Below the pieces are notes generated by a model. It did not search any database and had not been told where the DNA came from. It saw only the letters and a list, made by a program, of their open reading frames with translations. A program made the position numbers and the translations under genes. A stretch of 64,000 bases of DNA from assembly GCF_001682385.1 (NCBI RefSeq), contig NZ_CP016210.1, positions 4,030,001 through 4,094,000 of the forward strand. Reading direction: 5' to 3'. This DNA is from Azoarcus olearius. Its GTDB lineage: Bacteria > Pseudomonadota > Gammaproteobacteria > Burkholderiales > Rhodocyclaceae. Positions 53,586 through 64,000 of the stretch are shown here, one piece after another (the stretch's first letter is position 1; every line of letters starts with the position of its first letter).

Positions 53586-55052
53586 TCAGCGCGGCAGAAC
53601 GCTTTCGCCCATCAGGAACTCGTCAACCGCGCGGGCGCATTGACGGCCCTCGCGGATCGCCCACACCACCAGCGACTGACCACGGCGCATGTCGCCGGCG
53701 GCGAAGACCTTCTCGACATTGGTGGCGTAGCAGCCCTCGCCGTCCGTGGTGGCCTTGGCGTTGCCGCGGGCATCCTTGTCGACGCCGAAGGCTTCGAGCA
53801 CTCCACCCACCGGGTTGGTGAAGCCCATCGCCAGGAACACGCGCTGCGCCGGGAACAGCTTCTCGGTGCCGGGCACCTCGGCCATGCGACCGTCCTTCCA
53901 TTCAAGGCGCACGGTGCGCACACCCGTGAGCTTGCCGTTTTCGCCGACGAACTCCTTGGTGCCGATGGCGTACTCGCGCTGGGTGTCGCCTTCCACGTGG
54001 GAGGACGAGGTGCGCAGCTTGATCGGCCAGTACGGCCAGGTCAGCGGCTTGTGCTCCTGCTCGGGCGGCTGCGGCATCACCTCGAACTGGGTGACCGAGG
54101 TGGCGCCATGACGGTAGCTGGTGCCCACGCAGTCGGAACCGGTGTCGCCACCGCCGATGACCACCACGTCCTTGCCGGCCGCGGAGATCGGGTTGGGCGC
54201 ATCGCCCGCCACCTGCTTGTTCTGCGGGATGAGGAATTCGAGCGCGAAATGCACGCCCTCGAGTTCGCGCCCGGGCACCGGCAGATCGCGCGGCACTTCG
54301 GAGCCGCCAGCCAGCACGACCGCGTCGAAATCCTTCCGCAGCTGTTCCGCGCTGACGACTTCCGTGGCGTCGCTGACGATGCCCTTGGGCAGATCCTTCG
54401 CCCCGACCACCACGCCGGTGCGGAACACCACGCCTTCGGCCTGCATCTGCTCGACACGGCGGTCGATCAGACCCTTCTCCATCTTGAAGTCGGGGATGCC
54501 GTAACGCAGCAGACCGCCGATGCGGTCGTTCTTCTCGAACACGGTGACGTCATGGCCGGCACGCGCGAGCTGCTGCGCAGCCGCCAGGCCGGCGGGGCCG
54601 GAGCCGACCACCGCAACCTTCTTGCCGGTCTTGACCGCGGCGGGCTGCGGCTGCACCCAGCCCTGCGCCCAGGCCTTGTCGATGATCGCGTGCTCGATCG
54701 ACTTGATGCCGACCGCGTCCGAATTGATGTTCAGCGTACACGCGGCTTCACAGGGCGCCGGACAGATGCGGCCGGTGAACTCCGGGAAGTTGTTGGTCGA
54801 GTGCAGCACCTCGATCGCTTCGCGCCAGTTGCCGCGATAGACCAGGTCGTTCCAGTCCGGAATGATGTTGTTGACCGGGCAGCCGTTATTGCAGAACGGG
54901 ATGCCGCAGTCCATGCAGCGCGCGCCCTGGATGGCGGCCTGCTCGTCGGACAGCGCAGCGACGAACTCCTTGTAGTTCTTCAGCCGCGCCGTCACCGGCT
55001 GGTAGGCCTCCGACAGACGCTGGTACTCGAGAAAACCTGTGGGCTTGCCCAT
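53586..55052 (-). CDS. gltD: Glutamate synthase (NADPH) small subunit
   Basis: A 488-residue flavoprotein. The N-terminal region binds two [4Fe-4S] clusters (CMDCGIPFC...GCPVNN and CPAPCEAAC). The FAD site is [17 protein letters not shown] near 150, and the NADPH site [15 protein letters not shown] near 290. It passes electrons from NADPH to GltB for making glutamate from 2-oxoglutarate and glutamine. It starts 4 bases after the gltB stop and ends at a strong terminator, the usual gltB-gltD unit. Confidence 0.98.
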   Translation of the reverse strand: MGKPTGFLEYQRLSEAYQPVTARLKNYKEFVAALSDEQAAIQGARCMDCGIPFCNNGCPVNNIIPDWNDLVYRGNWREAIEVLHSTNNFPEFTGRICPAPCEAACTLNINSDAVGIKSIEHAIIDKAWAQGWVQPQPAAVKTGKKVAVVGSGPAGLAAAQQLARAGHDVTVFEKNDRIGGLLRYGIPDFKMEKGLIDRRVEQMQAEGVVFRTGVVVGAKDLPKGIVSDATEVVSAEQLRKDFDAVVLAGGSEVPRDLPVPGRELEGVHFALEFLIPQNKQVAGDAPNPISAAGKDVVVIGGGDTGSDCVGTSYRHGATSVTQFEVMPQPPEQEHKPLTWPYWPIKLRTSSSHVEGDTQREYAIGTKEFVGENGKLTGVRTVRLEWKDGRMAEVPGTEKLFPAQRVFLAMGFTNPVGGVLEAFGVDKDARGNAKATTDGEGCYATNVEKVFAAGDMRRGQSLVVWAIREGRQCARAVDEFLMGESVLPR

Positions 55053-55056
55053 ATTC

Positions 55057-59730
<4,674 letters not shown>

Positions 59731-59820
59731 CTCGTTCTTCCTCGAAACAACTCGCGCGCCGGCTAGGGTTCCGGCGCAGGTTGGCGACGCAAGTGGTTGA
59801 ATACTCGTCGCTTGCCAAAG

Positions 59821-59839
59821 CCGCACGCAGGACGTGCGG
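59821..59839. other. 7-bp inverted repeat in the gltB leader
   Basis: CCGCACG and CGTGCGG with a 5-base spacer, located between the terminator hairpin and gltB. On the minus strand it lies just after the T-run, where an anti-terminator or ribosome-site structure would be expected. Confidence 0.5.
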
Positions 59840-59842
59840 ACA

Positions 59843-59873
59843 CAAAAAAGCCGGGCGCAAAGGCACGCCGGCT
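59843..59873 (-). terminator. Intrinsic terminator ahead of gltB (dgt terminator or attenuator)
   Basis: Minus strand: AGCCGG, a 13-base loop, CCGGCT and then TTTTTG. The loop holds further possible pairs. It lies 118 bases after the dgt stop and about 113 bases before gltB, downstream of the promoter at 59930. It may end dgt transcription, attenuate gltB, or both. Confidence 0.7.
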
Positions 59874-59929
59874 CTGCACGATCGACTTACGGTTGCGCGA
59901 TCGCTACGAACACAACAAACGGATCATCG

Positions 59930-59958
59930 AATATACCCCCCCGAATCTTTCGATTCAA
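59930..59958 (-). promoter_or_regulatory. Strong sigma-70 promoter reading toward gltB
   Basis: On the minus strand: TTGAAT (59958-59953), a spacer of exactly 17 bases with seven consecutive G, then TATATT (59935-59930). Four of six and five of six consensus bases at ideal spacing. It points to gltB, with the terminator hairpin about 55-80 bases after the start site. Confidence 0.65.
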
Positions 59959-59991
59959 GAGGTTTTTGCACTGCGGTAACACTATGATGAT

Positions 59992-61113
59992 TCAATGGAT
60001 TTCGCCCACCGCGAAGAGCCTGCGATGCTCTTTCATGGCGTAGCGGTCGGTCATGCCGGCGATGTAGTCAGCGATGGCGCGCGGCTTGTCCGTCCGCGCC
60101 TTTTCCTGGTACTGCGGCGGCAGCAGGCGCGGATCGGCCATGAAGGCGCCAAAGAGGTCACCGATGATCCGGCGCGCCTTGTCCGTCATGCGCAGCACCT
60201 GATAGTGCCAGTAGAGGTTTTCGCGCAGAAAACCCTTCAGCGCGCGCAGGCGCGGCTGCAAACTGGACGAATACGCCACCAGCCTGGGGCCGGCCCGCAC
60301 ATCGTCCACCGTGCGGACGCCCGCATCGGCAATGTTCGCCCGCGTCTGCGCGATCAGGTCGAGCGCCATCGCATTCACCATGCTGCGCACGGTTTCGCTG
60401 ATCAGCTTGCGCCCCGCAAGCCCCGGCCAGCGGAACTGGACCGCGCGCCGGTGCTCGGCGAAAACGTCGATGCTGTCCAGTTGCTCCAGCGTGATCAAGC
60501 CGGAGCGGAGCCCGTCATCTACATCGTGATTGCTGTAGGCGATCTCGTCGGCGAGATTGGCCAGTTGCGCCTCGAGCGACGGTTGGGTGCCATTGAGGAA
60601 GCGCGCGCCGAGTTCGCCGAGCTTTTCCGCATTGGGCCGGGAACAGTGCTTGAGGATCCCTTCCCGGGTTTCGAACAGCAGGTTGAGTCCGTCGAACGCG
60701 GCGTAGCGGTCTTCCAGCAATTCCACCGTCCGCAGCGACTGCAGGTTGTGCTCGAAGCCGCCGTAGTCCTTCATGCAGGCGTGCAACGCATCCTGGCCGG
60801 CATGACCGAAAGGCGTATGCCCGAGATCGTGGGCGAGCGCGATCGCCTCCGCGAGGTCTTCGTTGAGCCCAAGCGCACGCGCGAGGCTGCGAGTGAGCTG
60901 GGCGACCTCGATCGTGTGGGTCAGCCGGGTGCGGAACAGGTCGCCTTCATGATTGACGAAGACCTGGGTCTTGTACTCGAGGCGGCGAAACGCCGTGGAA
61001 TGCACGATACGGTCACGGTCGCGCTGGAACTCGCCACGTTCGCGGGGAGCCGCCTCGGGATGCACCCGCCCGCGAGAAACCGCCTCGCTGACCGCATAGC
61101 TAGCCAGTTCCAC
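59992..61113 (-). CDS. dgt: Deoxyguanosinetriphosphate triphosphohydrolase-like protein
   Basis: A 373-residue HD-superfamily phosphohydrolase of the dGTPase-like group. The metal site is seen in [10 protein letters not shown] (H), [14 protein letters not shown] (HD) and [14 protein letters not shown] (D). Early [26 protein letters not shown] is a family signature. It cleaves dNTPs to nucleoside and triphosphate. The start is taken as GTG 61113 with AAGGA about 4 bases upstream, 8 bases after the aroB stop; the longer open frame would overlap aroB. Common neighbour of aroB in Betaproteobacteria. Confidence 0.92.
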   Translation of the reverse strand: MELASYAVSEAVSRGRVHPEAAPRERGEFQRDRDRIVHSTAFRRLEYKTQVFVNHEGDLFRTRLTHTIEVAQLTRSLARALGLNEDLAEAIALAHDLGHTPFGHAGQDALHACMKDYGGFEHNLQSLRTVELLEDRYAAFDGLNLLFETREGILKHCSRPNAEKLGELGARFLNGTQPSLEAQLANLADEIAYSNHDVDDGLRSGLITLEQLDSIDVFAEHRRAVQFRWPGLAGRKLISETVRSMVNAMALDLIAQTRANIADAGVRTVDDVRAGPRLVAYSSSLQPRLRALKGFLRENLYWHYQVLRMTDKARRIIGDLFGAFMADPRLLPPQYQEKARTDKPRAIADYIAGMTDRYAMKEHRRLFAVGEIH

Positions 61114-61121
61114 GGCGTCCT

Positions 61122-62204
61122 TCACTCGCAGCGGCGGGAAATCGCCGCACCGATTTCGCCGGCATTGGCATCCCCGAACATCAGCGCCTTGCCGATGGAC
61201 GCCAGCAGAACCAGCCGCAGCCGGCCGGACTCGACCTTCTTGTCGTGAGCCATCAGTTCCAGATAGCGTTCGATGCCCAGCGCCGGCGCACGCACCGGAA
61301 GACCGGCACGCACGAACAGCGCTTCGATGCGATTCACGTCGTCGTCCGTCAGCCAGCCAAGCGCCCGGGACAGCTCCGCGGCCATCATGGTGCCGGCCGC
61401 AACCGCCTCCCCGTGCAGCCATTCACCGTAACCCATGCCCGTTTCGATGGCGTGGCCGAACGTGTGGCCGAGGTTGAGCAAGGCACGCTCCCCTTGCTCC
61501 GTCTCGTCCGCGGCCACGACCTCCGCCTTGTTGCGGCATGAGCGCTCGATCGCATAGGCAAGCGCCTCAGGGTCGCGCGCCCGCAGGCGCTCGATGTTCT
61601 CCTCAAGCCACGCGTAGAACGCGGGGTCGCGAATCAGGCCGTACTTGATAACCTCGGCCAGACCCGCGGAAAGCTCGCGATCGGGCAAGGTATTCAATAC
61701 CTCGATGTCGGCCAGGACCAGACGGGGCTGGTAGAACGCGCCGATCATGTTCTTGCCGAGCGGATGATTGATCGCGGTCTTCCCCCCGACTGAAGAATCG
61801 ACCTGCGACAGCAGGGTAGTCGGAATCTGCATGAAGGGCATGCCGCGCTGATAGGTGGCAGCCGCAAAGCCGCCCATATCCCCAACGACACCACCGCCGA
61901 GCGCGAGCAGCGTGGTCGAACGCTCGCAGCGTGACTCCAGCAGCATGTCGAAGATGCGGTTGAGCGTGGTCCAGTCCTTGTGCGCCTCTCCGTCCGGAAG
62001 CACTACGGTGGACACGGCAATACCGTGGGATTCCAGTCCGGCGGTGAGGCGCTCGAGATACAGCGGTCCTACGACGGTGTTCGTGACGATGGCAACCCGC
62101 GGCGTGCGCAGCAGCGGCACGATCAGTTCGGGTCGCGCCAGCAGGCCTGCACCGATGTGAATCGGATAACTACGGTCGCCAAGCGCAACGTTCAGTGTTC
62201 GCAT
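61122..62204 (-). CDS. aroB: 3-dehydroquinate synthase
   Basis: A 360-residue enzyme. NAD binding is shown by [22 protein letters not shown]. The metal ligands lie in [10 protein letters not shown] (Glu), [12 protein letters not shown] (His) and [10 protein letters not shown] (His). It cyclises DAHP to 3-dehydroquinate, second step of the shikimate pathway. The start overlaps the aroK stop by 13 bp, so the two are translationally coupled, as in many Proteobacteria. Confidence 0.98.
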   Translation of the reverse strand: MRTLNVALGDRSYPIHIGAGLLARPELIVPLLRTPRVAIVTNTVVGPLYLERLTAGLESHGIAVSTVVLPDGEAHKDWTTLNRIFDMLLESRCERSTTLLALGGGVVGDMGGFAAATYQRGMPFMQIPTTLLSQVDSSVGGKTAINHPLGKNMIGAFYQPRLVLADIEVLNTLPDRELSAGLAEVIKYGLIRDPAFYAWLEENIERLRARDPEALAYAIERSCRNKAEVVAADETEQGERALLNLGHTFGHAIETGMGYGEWLHGEAVAAGTMMAAELSRALGWLTDDDVNRIEALFVRAGLPVRAPALGIERYLELMAHDKKVESGRLRLVLLASIGKALMFGDANAGEIGAAISRRCE

Positions 62205-62728
62205 ATGGGCTTCTTCACCGACGACAGGGCTTTTTCAATCTGCCGGACCATGGCGCCAGGGTTCCCCCTGCCCCCATCCACAATGATGTCCGCAACTTCG
62301 CGGTAGAGCGGATCGCGCTCCTTGTGCAATTGCTCGATTCGCTGCCGCGGATTCTCGACCTGCAGCAAGGGGCGGTTCCGGTCGTGGCGGGTGCGTTCCC
62401 ACAGGATGTGGGGCGGCACGTTGAGATAGACAACGATTCCGCGCTGAGCGAGAAGCGCACGATTGGCCGGGTCGAGCACGACGCCCCCACCGGTCGCGAG
62501 GATCAACTCGCCTTCACGCGTCAGCTCGTCAATGGTCTGCGCCTCGCGCCTGCGGAAGCCGGCCTCGCCCTCGATCTCGAAGATGGTCGGGATGCTGACG
62601 CCAGTGCGGGCAACGATTTCGTGATCGCAGTCGACGAAGCGCATGCCGCGGCGTTTCGCGAGTTCCCGTCCGACCGTGGTCTTTCCGGCGCCCATCATGC
62701 CGATCAGTATCAAGCAGCTCACATGCAC
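62192..62728 (-). CDS. aroK: Shikimate kinase
   Basis: A 178-residue P-loop kinase. Walker A is [11 protein letters not shown] (about 10-20), the shikimate-binding DCDHEI and the Arg in FRRRE, and the GGGVV loop follow. It phosphorylates shikimate at O3. Start is a GTG at 62728, with a second GTG at 62722; neither has a strong ribosome site. It follows pilQ on the same strand after a hairpin, matching the conserved pilQ-aroK-aroB order. Confidence 0.97.
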   Translation of the reverse strand: MHVSCLILIGMMGAGKTTVGRELAKRRGMRFVDCDHEIVARTGVSIPTIFEIEGEAGFRRREAQTIDELTREGELILATGGGVVLDPANRALLAQRGIVVYLNVPPHILWERTRHDRNRPLLQVENPRQRIEQLHKERDPLYREVADIIVDGGRGNPGAMVRQIEKALSSVKKPICEH

Positions 62729-62751
62729 TCGCCGGGAGTTCCTAAAAGCAC

Positions 62752-62780
62752 GGGGCGGCCCCTCTTCAGGCGGCCGCCCC
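62752..62780 (-). terminator. Hairpin between pilQ and aroK
   Basis: A 9-bp stem (GGGGCGGCC / GGCCGCCCC) with an 11-base loop. On the minus strand it is followed by GTGCTTTTAGG, a short T-run. It lies 25 bases after the pilQ stop and 24 before aroK, so it would end or attenuate read-through from pilQ. Confidence 0.65.
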
Positions 62781-62804
62781 CGGATTGTAGCAGCAGCGTG
62801 TCGC

Positions 62805-64000
62805 TTACCGCAGCGTCAGGCTGTCCGACACGATCTTCGGCGTAATGAACACGAGAAGTTCCTTGCGGTTCGAAATCTTGCTGCGGGTGCGGAACAGGAA
62901 GCCGACCACGGGTAGTTCGCCCAGGATAGGCACCCGGTCTTCGTTATTGGTTTCTTCCTCTTCATAGATCCCACCGATCACCACCGTGCCGCCGTTGTCG
63001 ATCAGAACCTCGCTCTTGACGTTCTTGGTTTCGATCGGAGGGACGTTGAGCACAGCCGACTCGAACAGCGGGCGATCCTTGTTGACCTCGATCGACAACT
63101 GCAGCCGGCCGTCGGGCGTGATCTGCGGCTTGACCTTGAGCGACAACACGGCCTTCTTGAACGCCACGTTGGTCGCACCCGAACTCGACGCCTGCAGGTA
63201 AGGCACTTCCGTACCCTGCTCGATCGACGCCTCCACCTGGTTGGCCGTCAGCACGCGGGGGCTGGAGACCACACGACCGCGACCGTCGGATTCGAGCGCC
63301 GCCAATTCGAGGTTCAGGAAGCGGGTCAGGCTGCTGTTGAACAGCGTAAGGTTGAGACTGCCGAAACCGGTGGGAAGGAAGCCGGAGCCGCTGGTGGCCG
63401 ACTCGCCCACATTGCGCTGGAAATCCACCGTTCCAGCCGTGGTCGTGGAGCTGACGAACTCGGATGAGCCGAACCCCAGCTTTGCACCGCCACCCAGGCT
63501 CTTGTCCTTGGCATCGCCATAGCCAAGGCGGACGCCGAGGTCGCGGGCGAATTCCTTGCTCGCCTCGACGATCCGCGCCTCGATCAACACCTGCCGCGGC
63601 GCGACATCGATTTCATTGATCAAGCGACGCAGCGAACCCAGACGGGCCGCAACGTCGGTCACGAACAGCTTGTTGCTGCGCTCGTCCACCACCACCGAGC
63701 CGCGTTTGGAGAGAATCGACTGGTCCTTGTTCTTGAGGAAGTCGAAAATCTCTTTGGCCTTGTGATAGTTCACCTGGAAGCTCTCGGTCTGCAGGGGCTC
63801 CAGATCACCGATCTGGGCCTTGGCTTCGAGTTGCAGCTTCTCACGGGTGGCCAACTCCTCACCCGGCGCAATCCAGATCACGTTGCCGTTCTTGCGCATG
63901 TCCAGACCCTTGGCCTGAAGGATGATATCCAGCGCCTGATCCCACGGCACATCCTTCAGACGCAGCGTCAGGTTGCCCTGTACCGTGTCGGACGTAATGA
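62805..64000 (-). CDS. pilQ: Type IV pilus secretin PilQ, N-terminus beyond window
   Basis: The frame is open to the right edge; 397 residues of the C-terminal part are present. It starts in a secretin/TonB short N-terminal domain (VQGNLTLRLKDVPWDQALDIILQAKGLDMRKNGNVIWIAPGEEL), then the N1-type domain (NYHKAKEIFDFL) and the secretin beta-barrel with VSSPRVLTANQVEASIEQGTEVPYL and VPILGELPVVGFLFRTRSKISNRKELLVFITPKIV. It forms the outer-membrane pore for type IV pili. Only the AMIN-containing N-terminus is missing. Upstream pilM-P are expected outside the window. Confidence 0.97.
   Translation of the reverse strand, partial: ITSDTVQGNLTLRLKDVPWDQALDIILQAKGLDMRKNGNVIWIAPGEELATREKLQLEAKAQIGDLEPLQTESFQVNYHKAKEIFDFLKNKDQSILSKRGSVVVDERSNKLFVTDVAARLGSLRRLINEIDVAPRQVLIEARIVEASKEFARDLGVRLGYGDAKDKSLGGGAKLGFGSSEFVSSTTTAGTVDFQRNVGESATSGSGFLPTGFGSLNLTLFNSSLTRFLNLELAALESDGRGRVVSSPRVLTANQVEASIEQGTEVPYLQASSSGATNVAFKKAVLSLKVKPQITPDGRLQLSIEVNKDRPLFESAVLNVPPIETKNVKSEVLIDNGGTVVIGGIYEEEETNNEDRVPILGELPVVGFLFRTRSKISNRKELLVFITPKIVSDSLTLR

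Noticed and set aside
59904-59927. A seven-codon leader peptide (start ATG at 59927 on the minus strand, MIRLLCS)
   Set aside because: It begins about at the predicted transcript start with no ribosome site and has no run of glutamate or glutamine codons expected for attenuation.
59881-59991. Search for a tRNA or known riboswitch in the dgt-gltB gap
   Set aside because: No cloverleaf, anticodon arm or known glutamine-riboswitch-like core could be seen; only the promoter and hairpins are supported.

Overview
The window is high-GC, densely coded DNA from a betaproteobacterium. Gene content and order point to the Rhodocyclales (Azoarcus/Thauera/Zoogloea-like): pilQ-aroK-aroB-dgt-gltB-gltD in a row, polA next to a DUF2782 gene and a homoserine kinase of the aminoglycoside-phosphotransferase fold, and a MaoC-Pta fusion followed by ackA. 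The taxonomic placement is inference from gene order, not from a marker comparison. No rRNA, tRNA, CRISPR array, insertion sequence or phage was found.

Layout. (1) 1-10,078, minus strand: part of an exported surface-polysaccharide locus. It holds GDP-fucose synthase, a two-domain glycosyltransferase, the Wzm/Wzt ABC exporter (Wzt with a long C-terminal domain), a protein with two methyltransferase domains and a repetitive coiled-coil tail, a membrane GT2 glycosyltransferase, and an FAD oxidoreductase cut by the left edge. (2) 10.3-25.1 kb: housekeeping genes. These are polA, a LOG-family hydrolase, DUF2782, a deoxyinosine glycosylase, thrB, two BPSS1780-like membrane proteins, nadD-rsfS-rlmH-def-maf-rng, a UbiA-type prenyltransferase, and a two-component system. 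(3) 25.2-30 kb: an EF-hand protein, a GcvA-like LysR regulator divergent from a 57-residue small protein, an adenylate cyclase-FHA fusion, tag, and a second LysR regulator. (4) 30-37.4 kb: glutathione-dependent formaldehyde oxidation (frmA-fghA), a membrane TIR protein divergent from an Hsp70-like ATPase, a lytic transglycosylase, and a small accessory patch of hypothetical genes. (5) 37.5-46.7 kb: a third LysR regulator divergent from an MFS exporter, an aldo/keto reductase, an MsbA-type ABC exporter, an orphan FliD-C-like protein, a 3-hydroxybutyrate-oligomer hydrolase and a GNAT acetyltransferase. (6) 46.7-64 kb: glmU-glmS, MaoC-Pta/ackA, a TauE-type permease, gltB-gltD, and dgt, aroB, aroK and pilQ (cut by the right edge).

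How the genes connect. The first block looks like a Wzm/Wzt export pathway in which the coiled-coil methyltransferase could act as a chain terminator and length ruler, as WbdD does in E. coli O9a. GlmS/GlmU supply UDP-GlcNAc for envelope sugars. GltBD, NadD, AroBK and ThrB serve core nitrogen, NAD and amino-acid metabolism. Pta/AckA and the 3HB-oligomer hydrolase fit acetyl-CoA and polyhydroxyalkanoate turnover.

Best leads for something new: the exporter plus coiled-coil double methyltransferase; the TIR-TM-beta protein beside an Hsp70-like gene; the two-component/EF-hand cluster; the 57-residue small protein with its own promoter; a promoter-then-terminator leader in front of gltB; and a compact multi-hairpin intergenic element at 42.5 kb.
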